Assembly: GCA_002355495.1 (NCBI GenBank)
Contig: AP017424.1
Span: 6,761,501-6,825,500 of the forward strand
From: Streptomyces laurentii
Lineage (GTDB): Bacteria > Actinomycetota > Actinomycetes > Streptomycetales > Streptomycetaceae
Length of the DNA stretch: 64,000 bases
Direction: 5' to 3'
Part shown: positions 8,496-17,745 of the stretch, one piece after another
Position numbering within the stretch: position 1 is the stretch's first letter
How the letters are laid out: each line of letters starts with the position of its first letter
Notes under the pieces: generated by a model
Databases searched by the model: none
Told to the model about the DNA's origin: nothing
Seen by the model: the letters and a program-made list of their open reading frames with translations, nothing else
Position numbers and translations under genes: made by a program

Positions 8496-8990
8496 TCAGG
8501 GGCAGGGGCCCTCGGTGGAGGTCGCGGTGGAGAGGTAGAAGGCGGGCATGTCCGGGTCGGAGGGCGGCGGGTTCTCGGCCTGGGGGAAGAGCGGGTCGGG
8601 CCGCGTGTCCAGGGTGAGCGTGACGCGGACGCAGTATGCCGTCTCGGTGTCCTTGGTGCTGACGGTGTACCCGCCGCTCTCTTCCTTCTCCGTGTCGACG
8701 CCGTGCCCGGGGCCGATGCCGCTCTTCCGGATCGCCTCCGCGATCAGGGAGCCGTGGTCGTCGTCCAGGCTGGTGTAGTGCTGTGTGCCGTCCAGGTCCG
8801 CGACGCCCTTGCGGACGGCGTCGCGGAGTTCGCCCTCGCTCCACGTCGACTCGGCGCGCAGACCGAACAGCACGCCGCCCGCGACGAGCAGCGCGAGGAC
8901 GATGAGTGCGCGACCGACCGGGTTGTTGACGTTGTAGACGTACCGGTTGGTACCCCACTTGCTCCGGACGAAGACCGGCTCCTCGCTCAC
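8496..8990 (-). CDS. Single-pass membrane protein of the WXG locus
   Basis: The 164-residue protein has a short cytoplasmic N-terminus (MSEEPVFVRSKWGTNRYVYN), one transmembrane helix (about 28-46, ALIVLALLVAGGVLFGL) and an extracellular domain with two cysteines (YCVRV and EGPCP at the C-terminus). No known family is recognised. It is the last gene of a minus-strand series beginning with a WXG100-like protein, so it may be a membrane accessory or immunity component. Function is inferred from position only. Confidence 0.65.
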   Translation of the reverse strand: MSEEPVFVRSKWGTNRYVYNVNNPVGRALIVLALLVAGGVLFGLRAESTWSEGELRDAVRKGVADLDGTQHYTSLDDDHGSLIAEAIRKSGIGPGHGVDTEKEESGGYTVSTKDTETAYCVRVTLTLDTRPDPLFPQAENPPPSDPDMPAFYLSTATSTEGPCP

Positions 8991-9117
8991 TGCTTCGCCC
9001 TCGCACTTCGGTCAAGGCGGACCGGGAACCTGCGGCACGGTGCGGTCGTCATGGCGTAACTCCAACCTCGCGGATATTCCTACCTGATGATGCGTCGGGA
9101 CACCTCGACGCGCTTGT

Positions 9118-9684
9118 TCACCCGCATCCCGCGATGCGTGCGAGGTTCGTGGCCGCCTCCCGCACGATGGCCGTGTTGTTGCGGATCGCCGTGTCGCGGT
9201 CGACGAGCTTCTTCTCCGGCTCCTGGGCGGGGACGATGAGCGTCACCATGATGTACGGGGCGGTCGAGCCCATGCGGGCGGCGCAGCCGGCGGGCAGGGT
9301 GGCGCTCGCTTCCTCGGGGATCGCCCAGCCGGTGGCTCCGGGGCCGAGGGGGACGGCGTTCTTCCGGGGGCCGGGGTCGTTCCGGGAGTCCTCGACGATC
9401 AGGTTGAAGATCCCTCGCGGGGAGTCGTTGCCGGGGTCGGCGCGCTTCACGCCGCACCCCTTGAACACCGTCAAGCCGCCCTGGCCCTTGGACTCCCACT
9501 CCTCCGCGCTGACCTCGCCCCCCTTCCCGTCGTCGATCAGCTCCGCCGTCTGCCGGCTGAGCGCGCCGTGGCACAGGGTCCGCGGCAGTGGCGGCTTCTC
9601 CTCCTCAGGCCAGAGGCTCACCGTCAGGACGGCCAGCCCGGCGGCGCCGAGCACGACGGTCAGCGGCAGCCACTTCTTGTCCAT
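9118..9684 (-). CDS. Membrane-anchored protein of the WXG locus
   Basis: The 188-residue protein has an N-terminal transmembrane anchor (MDKKWLPLTVVLGAAGLAVL) with no lipobox, then an extracytoplasmic domain with Cys at about 38, 77, 134 and the C-terminal CG. Family not recognised. Its ATG is separated by only three bases from the stop of the large upstream gene, so they are co-transcribed. The anchored topology and pairing with the next gene suggest both act on the outer face of the membrane with the large WXG-type protein. Confidence 0.65.
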   Translation of the reverse strand: MDKKWLPLTVVLGAAGLAVLTVSLWPEEEKPPLPRTLCHGALSRQTAELIDDGKGGEVSAEEWESKGQGGLTVFKGCGVKRADPGNDSPRGIFNLIVEDSRNDPGPRKNAVPLGPGATGWAIPEEASATLPAGCAARMGSTAPYIMVTLIVPAQEPEKKLVDRDTAIRNNTAIVREAATNLARIAGCG

Positions 9685-9687
9685 CGG

Positions 9688-11933
9688 TCACTGCCCCATC
9701 GACTTGTCCGCGTCCTGCATGCCGTTCTGGTACCACTGCTCGGTGATCGACTGGAGGTGGTCCTCGTACTCGCCGGGGCTCGCGTCCAGCTCGGCCTCCG
9801 TGAGCCCGCGTTCCAGCGCCGCCTTGCGCAGCGTCTCGTATATCTGCGTCTGGCCCTGGTCGTAATGCTTGATCATGTTCTCGCGGGTCTCGGCGTCGAC
9901 CTTGGCGTTGCTGTCGTTCACGGAGCCGCTCAGACCCCAGTCCACGATCCGCTGGACCCCGTCGCCCACGATCGGGATGGGAGTCAGCAGTCCGCCGACG
10001 ACGTGGTAATTCACCATCTTGTTCCAGTTGTTGGCGTCCTTCTCCGCCTGGCCCAGGTCGTAGATGACGTCGCCGCGTACGCCGTCGAGGTGGCCGAACA
10101 CCGACGCGGACTGCTTGACCCAGGCCCGCAGCTCCGGGTCCTCCTTGCGGAAGGACTCCTCCGGGAAGCGCGCGAGTCCCTCGCCCATGACCACGGACTG
10201 CGAACCGTGGATGGCCTTGAAGGCGTTCGGGTCCTCGGCCGTGGAGCGGATGATCCGGGTGAGGTCGCCCCGGTCGATCTCCAGCTGGTTGAAGTCGGTG
10301 GGCCCGTCCATCTTCTTGCCGAGGATCTGGTGTACGTCGGAGCCGTAGTCGGCGATCATGTCGGCCATCGGCAGCCGCATGGAGACGGGCACGGCGCTCG
10401 GGTCCGTCCTGAGTTCCTTCGTGTACTCGCCCATCATCCGCTCGAAGATCGCGGTCTCGGCGCCGTCGTGGTGAGCGGGCACCGGGTGCAGGGGGAGCCG
10501 GGGACGCGGCCGGTGGCGGCGGCCTCGAGCGCGAGCCCGAACTCGGCCCGGGCCGAGGTGTACTGGGTCTCGGTCGGCATCTTGCTCTCGACGTCGCCGC
10601 CGGGCCACTTCCGGTCGTCCAGGAAGTACTTCAGGTTGTCGGTGGTGTTCGGGTCGAAGTAGTGGGTGGAGGCGGAAGGGTTGCGGCTCATGGCGTTCAG
10701 CAGGCCCTTCATCGGGTCCTCCTGCGTGCCCTGCCAGTTCTTCATGGGGCCGTCGTAGGCCTTGTCGTTGCCCGACTCCCAGTCGCGGATGGTGTCGGCG
10801 ACCTCCGTGAGGAAGGCCTCGCTGTACACCGGGTCGCCCTCGTCCTTCTTCCAGGGCGAGGACTTCTCCTTGGGGTCCTTGTTCGGGTCGTAGACCTCGT
10901 CGCTGTCGAAGTCCGCGGCCATCAGCTTGGTCAGCGCGCTCAGCCCCGCCGCCCCGCCGCCCAGCTTCCCCGGGTGCCGGTCCGGCAGTCCGTTGCCGTC
11001 GCGGGCCACGGTGAGGAGGCGGTCGGTCCAGGCGGAGGGGACGCCGCTGGGGGAGCCGATGGGGGAGTCGGGGCCGGTGGCGGTGGCGAGGCTGCCGGAC
11101 AGTGCCTTGTAGAGGCGGGCGTCGGTCGCGGACAACTGACCGTCGCGCCCGCCGTGTTCCAGACTGGAGGCCAGGAGGAGTACGGCCTCCTGTTCCTTGC
11201 GGCCGTTGTAGTCCAGGTGCGTCATCAGCTCGGCGGAGAACGCCGGCGAGTCCTGGCCCTCCTCGACCAGCTTCAGAAGCCGCTCGCGCTCCTGGTCGTC
11301 GAGGTGCTCCCAGCGGCCGTAGAGCTTGGCCGCCTCACGGCCGTTCTCCGCCTGCTGCCGCTCCTCCTCGCGCAGCTTCTTCGCGTCGGCGACGCCCCCG
11401 AGGTCGGTGCTGCCGAAGTCGTTCGGGTGGTTCTCGATCAGCGCGCGCAGACCCCAGGCGCACAGTTCGTCCGCCTCGGCGGCCCGCTTGAGGATGCCCT
11501 CGATCTTGCCGCGCAGCGCGTCGAACTGCGCCTCGGTGGCGATCGGTTCGGTGCTGTCGGCCGAGCGGCGGTCCGGGTGGACCCGGTGACTGAGCACGCC
11601 GTCGGGGTAGATGGTGATGCCCGGCGGAGGGTTCTCGTACGTCGCCTTGAGGTCGCCCTGCGCGGACTTGATCAGGGTGTACGCGTCCTGGAGCAGGTCG
11701 CGGACGGACTCGGCCTCGGTGACGGCGTCGCCGAACTCCTTCGTCGTCTTGGCGACGAATTCCTTGGTCACCGTGGCGTTCTCGCCCCGCCAGGTCGACT
11801 TGTCCGCCTTCGTCTTCATCGCCGACGCCTCGGTCCTGAGGGCGGTCAGCTTGGTGATCATCTCGGTCCACTGGGTGACCGCGGTCTCCGCCGGACCCAG
11901 CTTGGCGTTCAGGAGCTGTTCGAACGTGGGCAC
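9688..11933 (-). pseudogene. Large WXG100-like protein of about 748 aa, apparent frameshift
   Basis: The first 480 or so codons (10434-11933 frame) start MPTFEQLLNAKLGPAETAV, a helical N-terminus with WTEMITKL and STWRGENATVT that resembles WXG100/ESX proteins. A long charged helical body follows. The remaining part continues in another frame from HHDGAETAIFERMMGEY to the stop at 9688 (DADKSMGQ). Adding one C to the run at 10491-10495 fuses both frames into one protein. Large proteins of this kind sit next to small WXG100-like genes in Streptomyces; the family may be DUF6571, from memory. Likely a type VII secretion substrate or toxin-like protein. The gap to the upstream small gene is nine bases. 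Confidence 0.65.
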
Positions 11934-11942
11934 GGTGGCTCC

Positions 11943-12404
11943 TTAGCGGAAGAGCTGGCTGATCCGGGACGCGGGCACGGCGCCCTCGGCACCGGGGGCG
12001 ACCGGGCCGATGATGCGCAGCTGCGCGCCGATCCAGTCGTCGTCGGCCTTCGCGGACTTCTTCGTGTAGTTCAGGTGGTTGGAGATGTGCGCGCATGCCT
12101 GAAGGAGGGTCTTGACCTGGGTCTCCCAGGTCTTGTTCACCTCGCCGAGGGCGGCGCCGGCGTCGAAGCCGTCGCCCTTCAGGCTGCCGGCCGCGGTCTC
12201 GCTGGCCGCGCCGGCGTGCTTTCCGCCGGACTGGAGCCCGTTGAACAACCCGTACGCGGCGTGGCCGATGTCACCGAGGTCGTCGTCCTCGACCACGTAG
12301 TCCGCCGAACCCTTGGCCGGCGTGGAGCCACCCGTACTGTCGGCCTGGTTCAGCCTCATCGCGACGGCCGCCTTCGCCGCGGCCCACTCGTCCTCGAACG
12401 ACAT
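11943..12404 (-). CDS. WXG100/EsxA-like small helical protein
   Basis: The 153-residue protein starts MSFEDEWAAAKAAVAMRLNQ and contains a helical C-terminal half (GAALGEVNKTWETQVKTLLQ ... ICAHISNHLNYTKK in outline) with a single W-containing turn. This is typical of ESX-family partners encoded before larger WXG proteins. It has no signal peptide. I chose ATG at 12404, because an open frame running far upstream is only antisense to the histidine kinase. It is the first gene of the four-gene minus-strand operon and probably pairs with the next product. No ESX ATPase (EccC) lies in the window, so secretion would depend on a machine elsewhere. Confidence 0.65.
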   Translation of the reverse strand: MSFEDEWAAAKAAVAMRLNQADSTGGSTPAKGSADYVVEDDDLGDIGHAAYGLFNGLQSGGKHAGAASETAAGSLKGDGFDAGAALGEVNKTWETQVKTLLQACAHISNHLNYTKKSAKADDDWIGAQLRIIGPVAPGAEGAVPASRISQLFR

Positions 12405-12707
12405 CGTCCACACCCCCGTGTTTCGTGATGGCCGGAATCGACCCGCGGATCTCGCTCTCAGGGCGGTCAGCGGGCCGGCCAGGAGTAATCGATCATACGA
12501 ACGGGTTCTCCGCGGGCGGGTGTCCTTATGCCTTTTGTGTGCGGGAAAAGCCCAGTTCGGCGACGGGTGCCGGGGTGAAAGATGGGTGGCAGCATGTATG
12601 GAAGCGTCGATCGCGGTCGACGAGGCTTGCTCCGACGGTGGTGTTTCCGACCGAGGGCGGCCACAGCCGCACCGAAGGAACCAGCCAGCGCGAGGAGGAT
12701 AAGGGGC
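12405..12707. other. Divergent intergenic region
   Basis: This 303-base gap separates the divergent WXG operon and the two-component operon, so it must hold both promoters. No clear -35/-10 pair or operator stands out. An AGGAGG site at 12693-12698 belongs to the kinase. Confidence 0.5.
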
Positions 12708-13664
12708 GTGCCGCTCTTCTGGCGGATGTTCCTGTTGAACGCCGTCGTCCTCGTCCTCGCGACCGGACTGCTGATGGGACCGTGGGTGACGGTGTCCAGC
12801 CCGGTCCTGCCCCGCGAGGCGCTCGTGCTGTGCGGCGGCCTGGTCGCGCTGCTCGTGGCCAACGCCCTGCTGTTCCGCGCCGGTCTCGCTCCGCTGCGGC
12901 GGCTGACCAAGGCGATGGCCGAGGCGAATCCGTCGAAGCCGGGACAGCGCGCCCGCGTCACCGGACACGGCGAACTGGCGGAGCTCACGGAGACCTTCAA
13001 CGTCATGCTCGAACGGCTGGAGGCGGAGCGGGCGGCGAGCAGCGGCCGTGCGCTGTCGGCGCAGGAGGCCGAGCGCCGGCGCGTCGCCCGCGAGCTGCAC
13101 GACGAGGTCGGCCAGACCCTCACCGCCGTCATCCTGCAGTTCAAGACCCTCGCCGACCGCGCGCCGGCCCCGCTGCGCGAGGACGTCGTCACCGCGCAGG
13201 AGACCGTGCGCGACAGTCTGGACGAGGTACGGCGTATCGCCCGCAGGCTCCGGCCGGGGGTCCTGGAGGACCTCGGTCTGCTCAGCGCGCTGAGGGCGCT
13301 CACGACGGAGTTCTCCACGCCGGGCGTCACCGTGAGCCACCGGCTGGACGGCTCGCTGCCCTCGCTCGGCGCGGAGACCGAACTCGTGCTCTACCGCGTG
13401 GCCCAGGAAGCGATGACCAACGCCGCCCGGCACGCGGGCGCGAGCAGGATCGACCTCGCGCTGCGGTCCGTCGAGCCTCGCATCGTGGAGCTGGTGGTCG
13501 GTGACGACGGCCGCGGTCTGCGCGGTACGGAGGAGGGAGCCGGGATCCAGGGCATGCGCGAACGCGCTCTCCGCCTCGGCGCGGCGCTCACCCTCACGTC
13601 CGACGACGCCGAGGGCACGACCGTACGTCTGCGGGTGCCGCTGCCGACCGAGGGAGCCGCGTGA
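12708..13664 (+). CDS. NarL-type sensor histidine kinase
   Basis: The 318-residue kinase starts at GTG 12708, nine bases after a perfect AGGAGG. An open frame begins 42 codons earlier but lacks such a site. Two transmembrane helices (about 6-24 and 38-57) have only a short loop between them, so the sensor is mostly membrane-embedded. A HAMP segment (about 57-105) follows. The HisKA_3 dimerisation helix has the phosphorylatable H131 in RRVARELHDEVGQTL, and the ATPase domain shows VAQEAMTNAARHAGA and DDGRG. It overlaps the response regulator by four bases (GTGA), so both are translationally coupled. The signal is unknown. Confidence 0.85.
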   Translation: MPLFWRMFLLNAVVLVLATGLLMGPWVTVSSPVLPREALVLCGGLVALLVANALLFRAGLAPLRRLTKAMAEANPSKPGQRARVTGHGELAELTETFNVMLERLEAERAASSGRALSAQEAERRRVARELHDEVGQTLTAVILQFKTLADRAPAPLREDVVTAQETVRDSLDEVRRIARRLRPGVLEDLGLLSALRALTTEFSTPGVTVSHRLDGSLPSLGAETELVLYRVAQEAMTNAARHAGASRIDLALRSVEPRIVELVVGDDGRGLRGTEEGAGIQGMRERALRLGAALTLTSDDAEGTTVRLRVPLPTEGAA

Positions 13665-14314
13665 ACCCGCCCGTACGCATCCTGCTGGCCGACGACCACA
13701 CCCTCGTACGGCGCGGCGTACGTCTCGTCCTCGAGTCGGAGCCGGACCTGGCCGTGGTGGGCGAGGCCGACGACGGCGCCCACGCGATCGAGCTGGCCCG
13801 CACCGTCGACGCCGATCTCGCCGTCCTCGACATCACGATGCCGCGGATGACGGGCCTCCAGGCCGCCCGCGCCCTGACCCGGCAGCGGCCGGGCCTGAAG
13901 ATCCTCTTCCTGACGATGCACGACAGCGAGCAGTACTTCTTCGAGGCACTGAAGCTCGGGGCCTGCGGATACGTCCTGAAGTCGGTGGCCGACCGGGATC
14001 TGGTGGACGCGTGCCGCGCGGCGATGCGCGACGAGCCGTTCCTCTATCCCGGTACGGAAACCGCGCTGATCCGGCACTACGTGGAGCGGGTCCGCCGCGG
14101 GGAGGCACCGCCGCGCAAGCCGATCACCGAGCGCGAGGAGGAGATCGTCAAACTCGTCGCCGAGGGCCGCTCCACCAAGGAGATCGCCGAGCTCCTGTTC
14201 ATCAGCGCGAAGACCGTCGACCGCCATCGGGCGAACGTGCTGCAGAAGCTCGGCATGCGCGACCGGGTCGAGCTGACCCGGTACGCCATCAGGACCGGGC
14301 TGATCGAGCCCTGA
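13661..14314 (+). CDS. NarL/FixJ-type response regulator
   Basis: The 217-residue regulator has a receiver domain (about 5-122) with acidic pocket ADDH, phospho-acceptor D57 in VLDITMP and conserved Lys in GYVLKS. A LuxR-type helix-turn-helix (about 150-210) follows: ITEREEEIVKLVAEG and TKEIAELLFISAKTVDRHR. It is coupled to the preceding kinase. The acceptor context DITMP and the HTH place it in the NarL family. Targets are unknown; the divergent WXG operon is the nearest candidate. Its last 26 bases overlap the convergent gene at 14289. Confidence 0.88.
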   Translation: MNPPVRILLADDHTLVRRGVRLVLESEPDLAVVGEADDGAHAIELARTVDADLAVLDITMPRMTGLQAARALTRQRPGLKILFLTMHDSEQYFFEALKLGACGYVLKSVADRDLVDACRAAMRDEPFLYPGTETALIRHYVERVRRGEAPPRKPITEREEEIVKLVAEGRSTKEIAELLFISAKTVDRHRANVLQKLGMRDRVELTRYAIRTGLIEP

Positions 14315-14806
14315 GGCCCGCGACGCCGGGGTCGGGTGTGGACCGTGGTGATCGAGGCGTGGCCTCCGGGGCGCTTCTCCTGCCGTTCGCACCGTTCGCA
14401 CCGTCCGCCCCGTCCCTGGCGGTCCTTCCGGACCTGGTGACGTCGGCCGCCGGCGGGGTCGGGGTGAGGGAAGGGGGCACCGGGGACGGCCGGGGCGTGC
14501 CCGGCGTGCGGGGCGGGGGCGAGGGGGAGCGGTGCTGGAAGGGACCGGGGCCAGCGGCATCACGGGGGCCGGGCGGACCGACTCCGCCGAGGGCCACAGC
14601 ACGGCGACGGCGACGGCGGCGGTGACGGCCACGGCGGCGCCTCCCGCGGCCGCCGCGCGCCGGCGGCGCCATGCCGCGCGGCGGCGGACATGTGCGAAGG
14701 TCCCGGGCGGCGGGGTCAGCACGACGAGCGGCGGGCGCAGCAGGGCCTTCAGCTCCTCGTCGTGGCTCTCGTCCCCGTCCCACGGCTCAATGGGCGTGAT
14801 CAACAA
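14289..14806 (-). pseudogene. Membrane protein paired with the ECF sigma factor, apparent frameshift
   Basis: It begins at TTG 14806 inside the 3' end of the sigma gene, after GGAGGA, and reads MLITPIEPWDGDESHDEELK. A cytoplasmic Arg-rich stretch and one transmembrane helix (AAAGGAAVAVTAAVAVAVLW) follow. After PVPSSTAP the frame turns into Arg-rich nonsense antisense to the response regulator. The next frame continues as a plausible Pro/Thr-rich outer tail (PPPRTPGTPRPSPVPPSLTP) and stops at 14289. One missing C in the run at 14523-14527 explains this. Such partners of ECF factors probably act as anti-sigma or regulatory membrane proteins; no zinc-binding HxxxCxxC motif is visible. Confidence 0.55.
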
Positions 14807-15284
14807 GTCCTCCGAGTCTGGCGCGCAGGAGTTCTCGGGCCGCGTGCAGGTCAGATTTGACCGTTCCTTCTCTTCGCCCCGTGAGCAGGGCGACCTCCCG
14901 GACCGGCAAGTCAGCGTAGTAGTACAGGAGAACCGGGATCCGCAGGCGTTCGGGCAGCGACTGCACCAGCAGCCTCACCGGGACGGACGACTCGGCCCCC
15001 GGGTCCCGGGCGGCCAGGGACGCCTCCGTGGCGACATGCCGCATCGCCCGGCGTTCGCGTTCCAGCTTGCGCCAGTGGTCGCGTACCAGGTTGGCGGCCG
15101 TCACGTAGAGGAACCCGCGGGGCTCGTCGACGCTGGTCCAGCGGGACCACAGGCGCGTGAACGCCTCGGACGCGATCTCGCAGGCGGTGCCGTCGTCGTC
15201 GACCAGACGACGGCACCACCCGGCGAGACCGGGATAGAGGTCGGCGAACAGCGCGGACGCTGCTCGGTCCTTGGATCGGCTCAA
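14787..15284 (-). CDS. ECF RNA polymerase sigma factor
   Basis: The 165-residue sigma-70 family protein has region 2 (ALFADLYPGLAGW ... AFTRLWSRW, then PRGFLYVTAANLVRDHWRK) and region 4 (LPERLRIPVLLYYYADLPVREVA with the helix-turn-helix up to GTVKSDLHAAREL). The predicted start is TTG at 15284, immediately after GGGGAGAG; spacing is short, but no better start lies in frame. It follows the sortase by 40 bases and overlaps the membrane protein gene. The cluster (surface protein, sortase, sigma, membrane partner) is a recurrent Streptomyces arrangement. It suggests regulation of cell-surface functions. Confidence 0.82.
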   Translation of the reverse strand: MSRSKDRAASALFADLYPGLAGWCRRLVDDDGTACEIASEAFTRLWSRWTSVDEPRGFLYVTAANLVRDHWRKLERERRAMRHVATEASLAARDPGAESSVPVRLLVQSLPERLRIPVLLYYYADLPVREVALLTGRREGTVKSDLHAARELLRARLGGLVDHAH

Positions 15285-15324
15285 CTCTCCCCAGAGTTCT
15301 CGAAGTCGGCGCGGGTGACGGGGT

Positions 15325-15951
15325 TCAGCGCGGGGCGCCGGAGGTGCCGGAGAGGGACGCGAAGACCACCACGTTGCCGAGGTAGCCGTGGTCGGTCCGC
15401 GTGCCGCCGCAGGTGATCAGGCGCAACTCCGGGCGGTCGACGTCCCCGTAGACCTCCCCGGTCGGGAACCGCTCCTTGGCGACCTCCTTCACCTTGTCCA
15501 CGGTGAAGACGGCCGAGGTGCCGCCCCGCAGGGCGACGACGATCCGCGCCCCCGGCCGGAGCCGGGACAAGTTCCGGAACACGCCGTCCCCGTAGCGCCC
15601 GACGGTCACATGACCGAGCAGGACGGAGGGGCCCACGCGTCCCGGGACGGGGGAGTCGCGGTACCACCCGGCCGGGTCGTCCGCCTGGACCGGCGGGACC
15701 TGGACGGTCCCGTCGGCGGCGAGACCCAGGGACATCACCGGGGTGTCCACCCCGATGTCCGGGATCTCCAGGCGTACCGGCCCCGACCGTGTGGCCGGAT
15801 CCGGTACGGCCCGCTCTCCGGCGGGCGAGGCGGGGGCGGCGGGCGCCACGGCGGTTCCGGACGCCTCCGGCGCCGGAACCCGCTCACAGCCGGCCGTCAG
15901 TGTGACCGCGGTCAGCGTCGCCACCAGCGTGGCGGTCCATGGCGCCCGCAC
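15325..15951 (-). CDS. Class F sortase
   Basis: The 208-residue transpeptidase has a lipoprotein-like signal (LTAGC, Cys 22), a Pro/Ala-rich linker and a catalytic domain from about residue 58 (VRLEIPDIGVDTPVMSLGL). The active-site His is H114 in LLGHV and the nucleophile is C181 in LITCGG, with GNVVVFASL closing the barrel. Class F enzymes attach proteins to the actinobacterial cell wall. It starts at GTG 15951, three bases after the preceding gene, a likely surface substrate. The Cys at the lipobox could mean lipid anchoring rather than a plain signal anchor. Confidence 0.85.
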   Translation of the reverse strand: MRAPWTATLVATLTAVTLTAGCERVPAPEASGTAVAPAAPASPAGERAVPDPATRSGPVRLEIPDIGVDTPVMSLGLAADGTVQVPPVQADDPAGWYRDSPVPGRVGPSVLLGHVTVGRYGDGVFRNLSRLRPGARIVVALRGGTSAVFTVDKVKEVAKERFPTGEVYGDVDRPELRLITCGGTRTDHGYLGNVVVFASLSGTSGAPR

Positions 15952-15954
15952 CGG

Positions 15955-16452
15955 TCAGCCCTGGCCCTGGTGCCTGCGGCGGAGCACCAGGGTGCCGGCG
16001 CCCACCAGCAGCGCGGTCGCGCCGAGCGCCGCGCCGGTCACGGCCGCGGTCGAGACCGGGGCCGTGTCGGAGTCGCCGGCCGACGCCATCGGCGGTACGC
16101 CGGTGTCCGGGGCTCCCGAGGGAACGACCCGGACCTGCCCCGGGGTCTTGCCCGCCGGAGCGGGGGGCGCGGGCGGCGTCGTGCCCGAGCCCGCCCTCGT
16201 CACGGCCGGCGCGGGAGTCGGCCGCAGGGTCGGTGCCGCGGTGCCGGAACCCCCGCGCTTGACCGCCGGAGCGGGGGCCGCGGTGGGCGCCTTGGCGTCC
16301 GAACCGCCGCTCTCGGCCACCGGAGCGGGGGCCGCCGTCGAGACCGCCGGGCCGGAGCCCCTGCTGTCGGCCATCGCGGTGCCGGTGCCCGCCGCGGCCG
16401 CGGCCAGTGCCGCGGCGCAGACGAACGCGGCCATGGAAGCGCGTATGCGCAT
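15955..16452 (-). CDS. Pro/Ala-rich surface protein, likely sortase substrate
   Basis: The 165-residue protein has a Sec signal (MRIRASMAAFVCAAALAAAAA, cleavage after AMA), then low-complexity repeats of the type APAP-A/V-x-x-GGSG: VAESGGSDAKAP, VKRGGSGTAAP, VTRAGSGTTPP. A C-terminal helix (GAALGATALLVGAGTLVL) and a positive tail RRRHQGQG follow. This tripartite end is that of sortase-anchored proteins, though no exact LPxTG is present; APDTG, 30 residues earlier, is the nearest. GGGGAGA at good spacing supports the ATG. Its immediate neighbour is the sortase. The repeats probably form an extended stalk. Confidence 0.7.
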   Translation of the reverse strand: MRIRASMAAFVCAAALAAAAAGTGTAMADSRGSGPAVSTAAPAPVAESGGSDAKAPTAAPAPAVKRGGSGTAAPTLRPTPAPAVTRAGSGTTPPAPPAPAGKTPGQVRVVPSGAPDTGVPPMASAGDSDTAPVSTAAVTGAALGATALLVGAGTLVLRRRHQGQG

Positions 16453-16636
16453 GTGGAGTCTCCCCTTGACAGGCCGTCCGTCCCCGGTGAGAGGGCGACG
16501 GGCGGCTTCGCGTGTGGAATCGGCGGGAGAGACGACGGAGCACCGGCCCCGGTTGTAAAGAGAAGGCAAAGTCATGAGGGGGTGGCGAAGGCGGGGTTCC
16601 GGGCGGGGGGCCTCGGCCTCGGTCACACGGCTCGGC

Positions 16637-17641
16637 TCACAGCCATCCGCGGCGCGCCGCCTGCCAGGCGAGCTGCATACGGGTCGCCGCCCCGGCACGT
16701 TCCATCATGCTCTGGATGCGGCGCTGCACGGTCCGGCGGCTCAGCTGCATCTGGGACGCGATCGCCTTGTCGGCGACCCCCGCCACCAGCAGGGACAGCA
16801 AGGTGCTGTCGGTGGGCGCCAGTCCGCCGGGCGCCCCGGCCGCGTCGAGGCCGGAGATCTCGCCGGTGTCGTCGAGGCGCAAGGGGACGGCGCTTTCCCA
16901 GTACCGGTCGAACAGCGCCACCAGCGCCTCCAGCAGATTGCTGTCCCTGACCAGCGCCGTGGTGGGTTCCTCCGGGCTGCCGTGCGGGCCGCCGGCGACC
17001 AGCGGGAAGATGGCGACGCTACGGTCCGCGATGGCGAGGCGCAGCGGCAGACGGGGCGCGGCGCGGGCGTTCTCACCGGCCCGTACGCCCGCCACCACGT
17101 TGTCGACGGCCCCTTCGTCGTCGAAGAACGCCTGTTCGTACACCACGCGGTAGCGGACCCCGCGGGCCAGTGCCTCGTATTCCTCGGTGTTGCTGCCCGA
17201 CGGCATCGCCACGTACTGGGCCTTGCAGAACCAGAGCATCTCGTCCCGCGCGCAGTTCTGGAGCCGCCGGAGGTTCTGGCGCAGCGCCTCCGCCCCGGTG
17301 ACCACTTCCAGCAGCTGGCCGGCGTCGTGCCGGCGCATCGTGTCGCGGTACGTGTCGATCAGCCGGGCCGCCTCGCGCTGGGCCAGGTCGAGCGCGTCGG
17401 CGCTCCGTTTCAGCCGGGGCAGCAGCGCCACGTCCGGGGGAGCCGCCTGGTAGAGCCGGGGCGGGCCGTCCGACGGGTTGACGAGGCTCTTCGCGGCGAG
17501 CGCGTCCAGGGCGTGCCGGGTCCGCGCGTCCGTGAGGCCGCATTGCCGGGCGAGGTCCGTCGCGCCCGCCCGCCCGGACGCCACGAGCAGTCCGTAGACC
17601 GCCTCCTCGTCAGCGGACAGGCCGGCGAGCTCCAGTACCAC
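16637..17641 (-). CDS. TrmB/LuxR-type transcriptional regulator
   Basis: The 334-residue protein has an N-terminal winged helix resembling TrmB (LSADEEAVYGLLVASGRAGA, then TDARTRHALDALAAKSLV), a middle ligand-like domain and a C-terminal LuxR-type helix-turn-helix (LLVAGVADKAIASQMQLSRR, TVQRRIQSMM). GTG at 17641 is preceded by GAGGGGG. The much longer open frame upstream is antisense to the subtilase. The same architecture is common in Streptomyces near peptidase or secondary-metabolite genes. The subtilase gene lies directly upstream on the same strand, so it may be a target, but no evidence shows this. Confidence 0.75.
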   Translation of the reverse strand: MVLELAGLSADEEAVYGLLVASGRAGATDLARQCGLTDARTRHALDALAAKSLVNPSDGPPRLYQAAPPDVALLPRLKRSADALDLAQREAARLIDTYRDTMRRHDAGQLLEVVTGAEALRQNLRRLQNCARDEMLWFCKAQYVAMPSGSNTEEYEALARGVRYRVVYEQAFFDDEGAVDNVVAGVRAGENARAAPRLPLRLAIADRSVAIFPLVAGGPHGSPEEPTTALVRDSNLLEALVALFDRYWESAVPLRLDDTGEISGLDAAGAPGGLAPTDSTLLSLLVAGVADKAIASQMQLSRRTVQRRIQSMMERAGAATRMQLAWQAARRGWL

Positions 17642-17745
17642 GAATGCCCCCTCGCACCCCGCGCTTCGAACGGCTGAGTACCGTACTACACACAGGAGTA
17701 CGGGGGATGAACGGCCAAGCCGCCCATCCCCCGCGGGAGCGCTGG

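Noticed and set aside
12425..13504. Plus-strand frame of 359 codons overlapping the histidine kinase
   Set aside because: The overlapping frame from 12708 has all kinase motifs; this one is Arg/Gly-rich without any motif.
13391..14806. 471-codon minus-strand open frame
   Set aside because: After the first 100 codons it is antisense to the response regulator and kinase and becomes Arg-rich nonsense. The true product is better explained by a frameshift near 14523.
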